Of a stretch of 64,000 nt of DNA, positions 37,038 through 46,694 are shown one piece after another; positions within the stretch are counted from its first letter, which is position 1, and every line of letters begins with the position of its first letter. The position numbers and the translations under genes were made by a program. This DNA comes from Psychrobacter immobilis (GTDB lineage Bacteria > Pseudomonadota > Gammaproteobacteria > Pseudomonadales > Moraxellaceae), in contig CAJGZL010000001.1 in the NCBI GenBank assembly GCA_904846145.1, forward strand, positions 2,728,001 to 2,792,000. Reading direction: 5' to 3'. The notes under the pieces were generated by a model. It made no database searches. It was not told the origin of the DNA and was given only the letters and a program-made list of their open reading frames with translations.

Positions 37038-37934
37038 ATGAATAAATTATATATCGTACCTTTTGTAATAATGCTAAGCGCTTGTAGCTCTGAAAATCAA
37101 ATATCTACTGTCGATAGCGTTGAACAATCGAGCAGTTCACAAGATAATGTCCATGTTGATCAGCGCTTATCAACCAATAGCGAATATATAAAAATTGCTA
37201 ATGTCAACAAGATGTCGATGGATAAAAGCCATAGTGAGCCGTTGCAATCTTTTACTGCTACTGAGCTTACGCAAATGTATGACAACGAATTATATGAGTT
37301 CTACAATTACGATGTGAACGCTGATAGCATCAAAGATAAAATCATCACCCATCAAAACGATGAAAAAAACTTTCATCAAGGTAGTGACTTGTATGTGTAT
37401 TTAGGAAGTAAAAATAATCATTATAAGCTCAGTCTTAAATCTGATAATTTCACTGATGAAACTGGATGGTTTTTAAATGGTATCATTCCACGTAACAATC
37501 GTTTAGGGTTTATATTAACAAACTTTTATTCCCCTCGTGGACACTCTGAGCAGTCCTTTTATTTTGGACAACAAGATGATGAATGGATACTTAGAAAGTA
37601 TGTGTCAGAGGGTACGCTTATCTCAGGAGAAGAATATTATTGCGTAGAAAATCAGATTTCTAGTTTATCGAATCGCAGCTATGGAAAATCAAGAGAGTAT
37701 TCAGAGTCAGAGTTTGTAAAATACTGTCCACCGCTAGCGACCAGTTATCAAGTCACTGTCAATAAAGCTGAAATCCTAGACCAAAATTTCGATCCACAAG
37801 TGCCTTCAAACTACTATATAAAAGACGATGTTATTAAGGTGTTTTCTCAAAACGAGGACTGGGTTGAAGTTTCTTATAAAAATAACACTAAACGTGGCTG
37901 GGTAGATAAACGTAGTCTTCAAGCACTGCAATAA
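37038..37934 (+). CDS. Lipoprotein with C-terminal SH3-like domain
   Basis: The 298-residue protein begins with a lipoprotein signal (MNKLYIVPFVIMLSAC), then a serine-rich linker. A middle region of unknown type follows. The last 50 residues (YIKDDVIKVFSQNEDWVEVSYKN and GWVDKRSLQAL) look like a bacterial SH3 domain, a fold often found on cell-wall-binding proteins. The ATG at 37038 fits the signal peptide better than the upstream GTG. Its function is unknown. Confidence 0.7.
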   Translation: MNKLYIVPFVIMLSACSSENQISTVDSVEQSSSSQDNVHVDQRLSTNSEYIKIANVNKMSMDKSHSEPLQSFTATELTQMYDNELYEFYNYDVNADSIKDKIITHQNDEKNFHQGSDLYVYLGSKNNHYKLSLKSDNFTDETGWFLNGIIPRNNRLGFILTNFYSPRGHSEQSFYFGQQDDEWILRKYVSEGTLISGEEYYCVENQISSLSNRSYGKSREYSESEFVKYCPPLATSYQVTVNKAEILDQNFDPQVPSNYYIKDDVIKVFSQNEDWVEVSYKNNTKRGWVDKRSLQALQ

Positions 37935-38014
37935 ATTTTGTTAACATGCCCTAATTAATAACAGTGGTTTACCTTTAAAGTTTTAAAAAGACTGTAACTA
38001 CCAAAGAAACCGAT

Positions 38015-38644
38015 ATGCATATTCCTAATAAATTCCAACAAAACGATGACAAAGAGCTTTTGGCGCTGATACGTGATTATCCCTTTGCAACTTTAATTAC
38101 TTACTCTGCATCAGGTATCGAAGCCAATCATTTGCCTATTTCTATCAGCTGGCAGGGCGATAAGCTCTATCTGCATGCGCATATCGCTAAGGTAAATACG
38201 CTTTGGCAATCCGTTGCTGAAAGCTCTGAGGTGCTGGTTATTTTTAATGGACTAAACGCTTATATCTCCCCAAATCATTATCCCACCAAGCAGCAGACAG
38301 GCAAGGCGGTGCCGACTTGGAATTACGTTGCCGTCCATGTAAAAGGCGCTATTCGCTTTATTCATGATCCTATTTGGATATATCAGGCGCTTGAGACCTT
38401 GACGGCTGAGCATGAATCCAACAACGATAAACCTTGGGCAATGTCCGATGCGCCAGCGACTTATATTAATAAAATGCTACCAGCGATAGTTGGGATTGAA
38501 ATAACGGTCACCTCAATGACAGGGCAGTGGAAGCTTAGTCAAAATCAGCCAGAGATTAACCAGATTGGCGTCATCAAAGGTTTATCCGAGCAAAAGAGCA
38601 CCAATGCAGACAAATTAGCAGCTATCATGCAGGCGCAGCAGTAA
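38015..38644 (+). CDS. PaiB-like FMN-binding protein
   Basis: The 209-residue protein matches the PaiB family, described as negative transcriptional regulators with a flavin-binding split-barrel fold. Key segments are LIRDYPFATLITYSASGIEANHLPI, YISPNHYPTKQQTGKAVPTWNYVAVHVKGAIRFIHDP and MLPAIVGIEITVTSMTGQWKLSQNQ. All are in the family order and length. The target or ligand here is not known. Confidence 0.9.
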   Translation: MHIPNKFQQNDDKELLALIRDYPFATLITYSASGIEANHLPISISWQGDKLYLHAHIAKVNTLWQSVAESSEVLVIFNGLNAYISPNHYPTKQQTGKAVPTWNYVAVHVKGAIRFIHDPIWIYQALETLTAEHESNNDKPWAMSDAPATYINKMLPAIVGIEITVTSMTGQWKLSQNQPEINQIGVIKGLSEQKSTNADKLAAIMQAQQ

Positions 38645-38664
38645 CATTAATAAGGCTAAAAGGC

Positions 38665-38898
38665 ATGATCATGAATATTTTTACTAAGCAAATTGTAGAG
38701 GTTCTAAATATTCATAGTGATGTAGAAAGTTTATATTTGAACATTAATAAAATATATGAAGAGATACAAGTCGCTCAGCCATGGCTAGAACCTTTTACTA
38801 TAAAAATATATAAAACGACAAACCACCTAGAATTCTATTATTATTGTGCAGCAGTCCATGCCAAACAAATTAAACGATATTACCGAATATTTACTTGA
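38665..38898 (+). CDS. Small hypothetical protein
   Basis: A 77-codon frame with AAAGG before the ATG lies in the gap after the PaiB-like gene and overlaps the start of the next gene by about 40 bases. The product is rich in aromatic residues near the C-terminus (LEFYYYCAAVH). I do not recognise it. It may be a real small gene or a chance frame. Confidence 0.35.
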   Translation: MIMNIFTKQIVEVLNIHSDVESLYLNINKIYEEIQVAQPWLEPFTIKIYKTTNHLEFYYYCAAVHAKQIKRYYRIFT

Positions 38899-39442
38899 AC
38901 TGGACGCGCTAAAGCTGGTCAATAGACGCACCTATATCGATGGTGGGTTACGTTTGGAGAACTCCGCTGAGCACTCGTGGCATTTGGCAATGGCATGTTG
39001 GACAATTTCCAGAAGCTTTAAACTTAACGTGTCAGAAGAAAAGCTGCTCAAACTAGCGCTTATACATGACTTAGGCGAGATCGATGCGGGTGACACTTTT
39101 CTTTATGACTCTAACAGAAGCCAAGCCCATACTGCCGAGCGCGAAGGGGTCAAGCGTTTAGAGGCGCATAAGGGTAATGCCGTTATCGAGTTATCTGAGT
39201 TGTGGGAAGAGCAAGAGATGGGCACAAGCCTTGAGACTAAGCTGCTTAAAGTTGTCGATAGACTATTGCCGTTTTTGCATAATATCAATAGCGAGGGCAA
39301 AACGTGGCAAGAGTCAGGCGTTAAATATTCACAAGTGGCTAACGCCCATGCTTTTATCGCTGATGATTTTCCTGATATTTATATGTGGATGACGGGTCAG
39401 CTTAACTTAGCAGTGGCTGAGGGCTGGTTAATTGATGCTTAG
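38858..39442 (+). CDS. HD-domain phosphohydrolase (YfbR/HDDC2-like)
   Basis: The 194-residue protein carries the HD-domain metal ligands: a histidine in ENSAEHSWHLAMACW, then LALIHDLGEIDAGD and a later VVDRLLPF. This pattern is that of HDDC2/YfbR-type 5'-deoxynucleotidases, which trim nucleoside monophosphates. The ATG at 38858 is preferred to the GTG at 38846. The exact substrate is not determined. Confidence 0.85.
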   Translation: MPNKLNDITEYLLELDALKLVNRRTYIDGGLRLENSAEHSWHLAMACWTISRSFKLNVSEEKLLKLALIHDLGEIDAGDTFLYDSNRSQAHTAEREGVKRLEAHKGNAVIELSELWEEQEMGTSLETKLLKVVDRLLPFLHNINSEGKTWQESGVKYSQVANAHAFIADDFPDIYMWMTGQLNLAVAEGWLIDA

Positions 39443-39468
39443 TCTTGCAACATTAACAAGGTGACGTA

Positions 39469-39930
39469 ATGAAATCACTAGAGTTAAAAGTACCGCCTGT
39501 ACTGCAGGTTTTAATTATAGCGTTTGTGATGTATGGCTTATCTGGACTACTTCCAAACTTACAGGTTATGGCTTTTGGGACAAATTGGCTGGCGATTGGC
39601 TTAGTTTTAGTCGGTATGGCACTAGCCATAATGGGTGTATTGGCGTTTAAAAAAGCGCGAACCACTGTCAATCCGCATACTCCCGAAAAATCAGCAAGTT
39701 TAGTTACTAACGGTATTTATCACTATACTCGTAATCCCATGTATTTAGGCATGCTACTGGTTTTATTAGGTTGGGCATTTTATTTATCCAATTTTGCCGC
39801 TTTATTGGTTCTGCCTGTCTTCATTATTTATATGAGCCGTTTCCAAATTCAGCCTGAAGAGCGCTTTATGAAGCAGAAGTTTAGCGATGAGTATCAGATA
39901 TATATGACCAAGGTGCGTCGTTGGCTTTGA
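39469..39930 (+). CDS. Isoprenylcysteine carboxyl methyltransferase-like membrane protein
   Basis: The 153-residue protein has about four membrane helices. The signature GIYHYTRNPMYLGMLLVLLG and the C-terminal EERFMKQKFSDEYQIYMTKVRRW match the ICMT/PEMT family of small membrane methyltransferases. Bacterial members rarely have known substrates. The gene follows the HD-domain gene by 26 bp and may be cotranscribed. Confidence 0.85.
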   Translation: MKSLELKVPPVLQVLIIAFVMYGLSGLLPNLQVMAFGTNWLAIGLVLVGMALAIMGVLAFKKARTTVNPHTPEKSASLVTNGIYHYTRNPMYLGMLLVLLGWAFYLSNFAALLVLPVFIIYMSRFQIQPEERFMKQKFSDEYQIYMTKVRRWL

Positions 39931-39939
39931 TTTATCAAG

Positions 39940-41133
39940 TTAATTTTTAGCAAAGATTCGGCATTGCAGACTTAATTGTGGATAGGTGCTTTTATCATAC
40001 GTATCGATAGTCAAGCGCTGACTGTCTAGGCGCAGCTGCCTAGTAGGTTGCCAGCCTTTAGCTACTGACTCTACATAATGCGCTGAGTCAGTATTGCACT
40101 GCGCACTGAGCGCTGCTTGCCACAGTCGCAGATGAGCATTAGCATCTTGCAGACGATACTGATAAGCGCTGTAATCAGGCATGGCAACATTCAACAGTAA
40201 CGCGCCAATTTTATTAAAAAATAATGGCTTGTACGCCTCTATTAGTATGGCAGGCATCCGCTTATCGCGGTATATACTTACAAGCCGCTCATCAGCACAA
40301 TAAGGTTGCGCCCACTTCTCTAATTGTTTGATTGAGGCGCGACGACTAAAAAGTATGGGCGTACGAGGGGTAGCCATTATCTCATTTGTCATCTGTCGGC
40401 TCTCAGATTTGACCAAGGGACACATAGAAGTGCCTGCGCGCTTCATAGGAGTTAGTGCCTGTTGACAGCTCGATGGCAGTGGCTGCGATGACTGTGCTAG
40501 TAGATCAAGCTGTGAGTGGACTATCATTGTACCGACCATAGACTGAATGAGGTTTTGTTGCGAGCGTATCAATGACTTGCCAAAAGCCACATCTGCACAA
40601 ATCTGTATTAGCGCTTGTTTTGGGTCGTCATGAAAGATCACTGCATTTTTCGTTAGTAAAGTTTTGGTTATTAATTGATAAGAGGGCAGAGGGCTGCTCA
40701 TTAGCTGTAGGTTCGATGGAAATACACTCTTAAGCTCGCTGCTATTGGCTTGGCGTAGCTTATCAATATCGTGAAATACAGGTTCTAGGGTTTCTATACT
40801 TTGGCGATAAGATTCTGTGTTATTTTTAATTTGCGCTAAACAATAACTAAAATCTGAAAAGTCGCATAAGGTGAGGGTGTAAGGGTCAAGGCTCTCAAAA
40901 GCATCACGTTTAGATTGAGGGGCGCTTTGATTCATTGGATTAAAATAAGTCGCCTTTACGCGATTTTGTTGATAGATATTGAAAGCTTGAATATCCTGTT
41001 CTACCACACTCATACGCCGCTCATCTGGTATCTGATAGCCGAGCAGGTATAGCGTCACCGATGGCGGCTCTGCATAACTCGCTATAGGCACTGTTAGCAA
41101 GCTGGCAAGTAAAGCTTTAGCCATTAAATTCAT
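39940..41133 (-). CDS. Exported hypothetical protein
   Basis: The protein of about 397 residues has a signal peptide (MNLMAKALLASLLTVPIASYA, cleaved before EP) and no further membrane helix. Cysteine-containing segments such as LTLCDFSDFSYCLAQ, and a pattern of helices, suggest a periplasmic helical protein. I do not recognise the family. I prefer the ATG at 41133 to the TTG at 41151. A MITE-end remnant lies just upstream (41143-41159). Confidence 0.7.
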   Translation of the reverse strand: MNLMAKALLASLLTVPIASYAEPPSVTLYLLGYQIPDERRMSVVEQDIQAFNIYQQNRVKATYFNPMNQSAPQSKRDAFESLDPYTLTLCDFSDFSYCLAQIKNNTESYRQSIETLEPVFHDIDKLRQANSSELKSVFPSNLQLMSSPLPSYQLITKTLLTKNAVIFHDDPKQALIQICADVAFGKSLIRSQQNLIQSMVGTMIVHSQLDLLAQSSQPLPSSCQQALTPMKRAGTSMCPLVKSESRQMTNEIMATPRTPILFSRRASIKQLEKWAQPYCADERLVSIYRDKRMPAILIEAYKPLFFNKIGALLLNVAMPDYSAYQYRLQDANAHLRLWQAALSAQCNTDSAHYVESVAKGWQPTRQLRLDSQRLTIDTYDKSTYPQLSLQCRIFAKN

Positions 41134-41142
41134 AATATTTCC

Positions 41143-41159
41143 AATGTTCAACAGATCCT
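41143..41159. repeat. Solitary MITE end
   Basis: AATGTTCAACAGATCCT matches the right end of the element at 21471-21736 at 16 of 17 bases. No partner end is visible nearby. It lies directly upstream of the exported hypothetical gene. Confidence 0.6.
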
Positions 41160-41255
41160 AAATAATAGCCACTTTTTATCATGTTGCGAGAATTACTGAT
41201 TAATAGCAAGTATGCAGCTATAAAAAAGTTAATTTAGCCCACGGAAATCACTACC

Positions 41256-42086
41256 ATGCAACTCGAAATCAACATCGTTGACGCTTTTACTGATACAGTA
41301 TTCAAAGGTAATTCGGCCGCAGTTATTATTACTGATAGCTGGCTAAATGATGAGCTGATGCAATCTATTGCTATGGAAAATAACTTATCCGAAACTGCCT
41401 TTTTAGTGCTTAGTGAGTCTAACGAAAAGACTGATAAGGAGACGCTGGCTTATGATATTCGCTGGTTTTCACCACTGACTGAGATTGCGTTTTGTGGTCA
41501 TGCGACTCTAGCTTCCGCTTTTGTACTGTTTAAGAAAAACCCTGATGTAACCACGGTTAAGTTTGTAGCCAAAGCTGTCGGTACATTATCAGTTGTGCAG
41601 ACTGACTCTGGCAAAATTCAAATGGACTTTCCCAATACTAAACCTACAAAGGTGGATGATATTCCTGAGCCTTTGTTGGCAGGTTTATCTATTGCGCCCG
41701 TCACAGTCTATCGTAACTCGCAAGCGTACTTTGTGATTTATAATGCTGAGGTTGATGTGTTGACAGTCAAGCGTGATAATGAAGTTTTAAAGCAGCTCGC
41801 GCCTTTGGATGTGGCAGTCACTTGTCAGGCTAACTCTGACAAGTACGAGCAATACGATTTTATCTCCAGATACTTTTGGCCTGCGAACGGTGGTGATGAA
41901 GATCCTGTAACAGGCTCTATTCATACTGGACTTGCGCCATTGTGGGCAGAGCATCTAGGTAAAAGTCAGTTGCTAGCTTATCAAGCCTCAAGTCGTGGTG
42001 GCGTTTTGGAATGTGAGGTGGCAGATGACCGAGTGCTCATCTCTGGTAATGCCGTGCAGTACATGACAGGCTTTATTACCGTTTAG
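41256..42086 (+). CDS. PhzF family isomerase
   Basis: The 276-residue protein has the PhzF/DapF-like fold signatures: [20 protein letters not shown] at the N-terminus, [11 protein letters not shown] with the catalytic glutamate, [13 protein letters not shown], and [20 protein letters not shown]. Family members act as isomerases, as PhzF does in phenazine synthesis. No phenazine genes are nearby, so the substrate is unknown. Confidence 0.92.
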   Translation: MQLEINIVDAFTDTVFKGNSAAVIITDSWLNDELMQSIAMENNLSETAFLVLSESNEKTDKETLAYDIRWFSPLTEIAFCGHATLASAFVLFKKNPDVTTVKFVAKAVGTLSVVQTDSGKIQMDFPNTKPTKVDDIPEPLLAGLSIAPVTVYRNSQAYFVIYNAEVDVLTVKRDNEVLKQLAPLDVAVTCQANSDKYEQYDFISRYFWPANGGDEDPVTGSIHTGLAPLWAEHLGKSQLLAYQASSRGGVLECEVADDRVLISGNAVQYMTGFITV

Positions 42087-42114
42087 CAGAGTGACATTAG
42101 ATGAGGAGTTCAGG

Positions 42115-42447
42115 ATGCCTGAATTAAAAACGCTAGCTCTTTTCTTTTTGACCGCACTAGCAGAAATCATAGGCTGCTATTTGCCTTACCTGTGGCTGCG
42201 TGAAGATAAAAGTATTTGGCTGCTTATCCCAGGGGCATTAAGTTTGGCTGCTTTTGTGTGGTTACTGACTTTGCATCCGACTGCTGTCGGTAGAGTATAT
42301 GCTGCTTATGGCGGGGTATATATCGCCACAGCTATTATGTGGTTATGGGCGGTTAATGGCATTCGACCTAGCATGTGGGATATTATTGGATCAGCGGTGG
42401 CGTTATTGGGGATGGCGATTATTATGTTTGCACCGCGCAATGTTTAA
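42115..42447 (+). CDS. YnfA family membrane protein (UPF0060)
   Basis: This 110-residue protein has four predicted membrane helices and the family segments [19 protein letters not shown] and [20 protein letters not shown]. The family is related to small multidrug resistance transporters; its function is not established. The ATG at 42115 follows GAGGAG; an upstream GTG (42091) is less likely. Confidence 0.92.
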   Translation: MPELKTLALFFLTALAEIIGCYLPYLWLREDKSIWLLIPGALSLAAFVWLLTLHPTAVGRVYAAYGGVYIATAIMWLWAVNGIRPSMWDIIGSAVALLGMAIIMFAPRNV

Positions 42448-42737
42448 GTAGTGCCTAAAAGTAGTGCCTAGATATTACTTTAGTACAGCATAAATAAGCC
42501 TTAATGAGCAAGCTTGTTAATAAGCACTTACTTACGTGCTGCTAGTGATTTGTTATAATATAGCGTACAAACTAACTATTCGTTTTAATACTTACTATTT
42601 TGGCTAATTAATTATTATCCGTATCCGTAAACTCTTTAAACTTGAAAACGCTCATGTCATCCGTATGCCAAGCTCATTCGCGGTGAGCGATTTATCAATT
42701 TTATGGTAATTATGCAAGTATAAACAGGTGCTGTCTA

Positions 42738-43256
42738 ATGACTATTCATAATGATGCTTCTTTAAATGACAAAAATTTTAAAGTATTGATCTTGCGTTCA
42801 GAAGACAATACTAAAAGTCTAGCCGATCAGCTCGCTACTCTATTAGTCTCAGGTAGTGTCTGGCTCTCAGGTGACTTGGGAGCGGGTAAAACTACGCTTA
42901 CCCGTTACTGGTTGCAAGCTCTTGGTCATAAAGGCGCGGTCAAAAGCCCGACTTATACGCTGGTTGAACCTTACAGCATTGAGCAAGATGACGATAAAAT
43001 TAAGCTGGTCTATCATACCGATCTATATCGTGTAGAAGATCCTGAGGAGTTATCTCTTATTGGGTTTGATGAATATCTTGATGATCCAAATGCTTTGATC
43101 ATTATAGAGTGGCCGAGTCGTGCTGATGACTATCTACCACCACCACTATTATTCATTGATATCACCCAAGGCGTTGATGAATCGCGTCAAGTTGATCTGA
43201 GGCTATCAAAAGTAGGGCAAGCGCAGGGTTTGGATTTATCAGCTTTGCAAATCTAG
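42738..43256 (+). CDS. tsaE: TsaE, tRNA threonylcarbamoyladenosine synthesis ATPase
   Basis: TsaE is the ATPase that works with TsaB and TsaD to make t6A37 on ANN-decoding tRNAs. The 172-residue protein has Walker A LSGDLGAGKTTLTRYW, then VKSPTYTLVEPY, DLYRVEDPEELSLIGFDEYL and the tryptophan-containing IIEWPSR. It is the first gene of the conserved tsaE-mutL-miaA-hfq block. Confidence 0.96.
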   Translation: MTIHNDASLNDKNFKVLILRSEDNTKSLADQLATLLVSGSVWLSGDLGAGKTTLTRYWLQALGHKGAVKSPTYTLVEPYSIEQDDDKIKLVYHTDLYRVEDPEELSLIGFDEYLDDPNALIIIEWPSRADDYLPPPLLFIDITQGVDESRQVDLRLSKVGQAQGLDLSALQI

Positions 43257-43343
43257 CTTTTCCAATGCAGCTCTAAAAATTAAACTTTCAATTTTGCTTG
43301 TTTAATAGGCTTTATACTTTTTAAATAACGATACCAGATAGCT

Positions 43344-45107
43344 ATGCCAGATGAAAAACTACAGACCCGTATAAAAAAACTCTCATCGCTATTGATCAAT
43401 CAATTGGCAGCGGGCGAGGTAGTGACGCGCCCATCGGCTGTGGTTAAAGAGTTGCTGGAAAACGCTATCGATGCCAATGCCACTCATATTGAAGTGCGTA
43501 TCACTCAGGGCGGTATGGGTATGGTTGAGGTGGTAGATGATGGCGAGGGTATTCACCCTGATGATATGGTCATGGCAATCACTCGTCATGCGACCAGCAA
43601 AGTCGCTGATGTTGCCAATCTGCACGGTATTAGCACTCTAGGATTCCGAGGTGAGGCACTAGCAGCGACGGCTGCGGTTTCGCGCTTGAGCCTGAGTAGT
43701 AGTCATGATGACAGCGGTATCGGTCGTCAGCTGCAAGTCTCTGGCGTACTGGCTGAGGAGCCAAAGCTAGTACCTGTAGTTCGTACACGCGGCACGACTA
43801 TTACTGTCAAAGATTTATACTTTAACGTGCCAGCAAGGCGCGGTAATCTAAAATCGATTGCCACTGAATTTGCTCATATCGAAACGATCGTCCGTGAAGT
43901 CGCTTTGGCTCACGCTGATGTGGCGCTGAGTTTATTCCACGACAATAAAAAACGCTTATCATTATCTGCTCAGGCGCAAGGTAATAAGGCTAATAGCCTA
44001 AGCAATACAGATAATCGATTACCCCTATCTAGACTAGAGCAAGCGCTGGGCGTAGCTTTGGTTGACAATGCACTAGAGGTCAACGTAGATTTGACACCGC
44101 TAATGCAGCAAACCTCTGGCTCCAATCTACAATATCCAGCAGCTGATTTTATGACTTCTATAGCTAGCATTAGTGGCTGGCTATGGTCAAGCTGTGATGC
44201 TCAAGCTAGTAGTGCTCTACTGCCAAAGCTGCTATATATCAATGGTCGTCTGGTCAAAGAGCCACTCATTAGCAATCAGCTACGCCAGCTGGCACAGAGC
44301 GAGCAGCTGGGTAGTATGGGTTATGCGCTTTATTTTGAGCTACCGCTGCACTGGCTTAATATTAATGTGCACCCGAGCAAACAACGTATAAAGATCAGCT
44401 CTTTGAATAATGTAATGGCGCATCTTAGCCATGCTGTCAGCATGCAACTAAAGAGTATTGAACGTAAAGACAATAGCAGCGCAATTACTGATGTTAATAC
44501 TGAAACTGATGTTAGTACTAGCAGTCAAAAAGTTCAACACTCCTCAAAAGTAGAAGAAAGCCTACAGCCTTATCGGCACTCAATGGTGGATGAACCATTA
44601 GCCCTTGATAATTTAGTTGCTAATAGTTATGCCAAAAGCCATCAATTAGTCGTCAACTCTAAATCAAATCCACGGGTAAATTCTACTGATGATACCGTTG
44701 TAGCTAATGCTATAAGTGGTTTTGAGTTGCCCCAAAGTTTTGAGTTGCCTCGATGTTTAGAGGTCATTGATAGCTTAGCCGAGTCACTAGAGTTAGATTC
44801 AATAAATAGCCTAAGCCATCTACCTTGGCTGCTATTCTATAGGACAGGTGAGATGGTGCTGATTAGTCAACAAGCTTGGCAGGCAAGCTTAGTTGCATTA
44901 TTTGAGGTAAGCTCATCAGCTATTTATAACAACGTGACAGATGCCGCTGATATTAATCAGCAGCTGGTGAGTTATGCGACTCAAATGTCCAAACCTGATT
45001 TTATAGCTTTTAAGGCTGATATTGATAATATACTCACCACCAAAGCTATAAAAACTTTAGACAGTGCTCAACTCATAGCACTACTGCTATCTCCTTATTC
45101 TCTTTAA
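43344..45107 (+). CDS. mutL: DNA mismatch repair protein MutL
   Basis: MutL couples MutS mismatch recognition to strand removal. The N-terminal GHKL ATPase is clear: INQLAAGEVVTRPSAVVKELLENAIDANA, DDGEGIHPDDM, THATSK-like TRHATSKVADVANL and GFRGEALAA. Next comes the transducer domain with NVHPSKQRIKIS. A low-complexity linker (about residues 370-460) leads to the C-terminal dimerisation domain. Length is 587 residues, normal for the family. Confidence 0.97.
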   Translation: MPDEKLQTRIKKLSSLLINQLAAGEVVTRPSAVVKELLENAIDANATHIEVRITQGGMGMVEVVDDGEGIHPDDMVMAITRHATSKVADVANLHGISTLGFRGEALAATAAVSRLSLSSSHDDSGIGRQLQVSGVLAEEPKLVPVVRTRGTTITVKDLYFNVPARRGNLKSIATEFAHIETIVREVALAHADVALSLFHDNKKRLSLSAQAQGNKANSLSNTDNRLPLSRLEQALGVALVDNALEVNVDLTPLMQQTSGSNLQYPAADFMTSIASISGWLWSSCDAQASSALLPKLLYINGRLVKEPLISNQLRQLAQSEQLGSMGYALYFELPLHWLNINVHPSKQRIKISSLNNVMAHLSHAVSMQLKSIERKDNSSAITDVNTETDVSTSSQKVQHSSKVEESLQPYRHSMVDEPLALDNLVANSYAKSHQLVVNSKSNPRVNSTDDTVVANAISGFELPQSFELPRCLEVIDSLAESLELDSINSLSHLPWLLFYRTGEMVLISQQAWQASLVALFEVSSSAIYNNVTDAADINQQLVSYATQMSKPDFIAFKADIDNILTTKAIKTLDSAQLIALLLSPYSL

Positions 45108-45116
45108 GCGCTTATC

Positions 45117-46265
45117 ATGAGCGGCAAAGGCCAGTCTATGTCTTACACATCTAATAACGCTTCTGGTCTTTTGACTACGCGCTTGCCTGAGAATAGTGTG
45201 GTCTGTTTAATGGCACCGACCGCTAGTGGCAAAACTGCACTGGCTTATGAGCTATATGATACGGGGCGTTATGAGCTAATTTCGGTAGATTCGGCACTGA
45301 TATATAGGGATATGAATATCGGCACTGCCAAGCCAACAAACGCTGAGCTGGCACGTTACCCGCATCACTTGGTCAACATTATTGACCCAACGCAAAGTTA
45401 TAGTGTCGCCGAATTTGTCAATGACGTAGCAGTCCTTATCGACAGCTGTCACCAAAATGGCAAAATACCGTTATTAGTCGGTGGCACTATGATGTATTAC
45501 ATGGCACTGCTTGAGGGGTTGTCGCCAGTTCCTGATAGCATTGATGAAGTGCGCAGGCAAGTTGAACAGTGGCGTCAAGATGATGGCATTGATACACTTT
45601 ATGCTTATTTGGGTAAAGTCGATGCCATAACTCATGCGCGTCTTAAGCCTACTGATACTCAGCGTATTACACGCGCTATTGAAGTGTACAAACAAACAGG
45701 GATAGCGATTAGTGACTGGCAAAAAAAGCCTAAGCAGGCACTCGCACATAATACGAAGCAGCAATGGCACGTATTAGCGGTAATGCCTGATCGGCCTTGG
45801 CTACATCAGCGTATTGAGCAAAGATTAGATATTATGTGGGATGAGGGGCTTATCTCTGAGGTTATTGATTTGTTAAGTTGCTACCGATTAACGCCCAATA
45901 TGCCGTCTATGCGCTGTGTTGGCTATCGGCAAGTACTGGAATACTTAGTACAGAGTAATCATCCCGTATTTGAGCAAGCCCATTTAGACAAAGCCGCGTT
46001 TTGTAGCGCATTTAAGCTAGAAGAAAATGGCACAAAGTCCTCACAAAATATAGACGTTGAGTTTTATGAGGATGAAAAAGCGCTGGCTTATACTGACATG
46101 CAAAATAAAGCACTATATGCCACAAGACAACTGGCAAAACGTCAGTACACTTGGCTGCGAAAATTGATGCAACTAAAATCAAATACCTCTGTTAATAACC
46201 AACAAATAAATTTACAGGTATTTGACTCTATGATAGAGGTAAGGACAAGTTTGCATAGAGATTAA
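45117..46265 (+). CDS. miaA: tRNA dimethylallyltransferase MiaA
   Basis: MiaA adds a dimethylallyl group to A37 of tRNAs that read UNN codons. Key segments are CLMAPTASGKTALAYEL (nucleotide binding), ISVDSALIYRDMNIGTAKP, GGTMMYYMALLEGL, and the C-terminal RCVGYRQVLEYL and ATRQLAKRQYTWLR. Between the last two lies an unusual insert of about 50 residues (about 285-335). At 382 residues it is therefore longer than usual. It begins 9 bp after mutL. Confidence 0.96.
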   Translation: MSGKGQSMSYTSNNASGLLTTRLPENSVVCLMAPTASGKTALAYELYDTGRYELISVDSALIYRDMNIGTAKPTNAELARYPHHLVNIIDPTQSYSVAEFVNDVAVLIDSCHQNGKIPLLVGGTMMYYMALLEGLSPVPDSIDEVRRQVEQWRQDDGIDTLYAYLGKVDAITHARLKPTDTQRITRAIEVYKQTGIAISDWQKKPKQALAHNTKQQWHVLAVMPDRPWLHQRIEQRLDIMWDEGLISEVIDLLSCYRLTPNMPSMRCVGYRQVLEYLVQSNHPVFEQAHLDKAAFCSAFKLEENGTKSSQNIDVEFYEDEKALAYTDMQNKALYATRQLAKRQYTWLRKLMQLKSNTSVNNQQINLQVFDSMIEVRTSLHRD

Positions 46266-46694
46266 TGGGAAATGATTTTTTAAGCTATTGATAGCATATT
46301 TTGCTCTGATAATAAGTTGCAAATAAACGCTATAGAAACTGCTATACTGATGACCGCTTTAGCATTTAATTTTAATTGAGCATTATATATCATAATCATT
46401 TGAAACAGTTTTTAAGTGTTAGCTATACTAATGCCATTTAAAAACAAGTAGTTAGATGTAAATCTACAATAGCAGTCAAGAAATAACAGTTAAGTGAAAT
46501 GAAGGCCTATTTGGATACGTTTTACCCATAAAAAACATTTTGTCAGTCTTGTATAATCATTATAATGACCTTAGTGTCACTAAAACTGTTTTCGAACTGC
46601 CAATTTTGAGGTCAATACTTGTAATTCTGTTTCATGTTAAATAAGTAAAGCGCTATACTCAAAATATAACATTATAATAATAAGGAGAGATTCC
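46266..46694. other. Intergenic region upstream of hfq
   Basis: These 429 bases hold no gene I can support. TATAAT occurs at 46552-46557 and 46561-46566, and TATACT at 46343-46348, each without a good -35. An AAGGAG at 46682-46687 serves hfq. In many bacteria hfq has its own promoters in or after miaA; that fits here. Confidence 0.4.
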
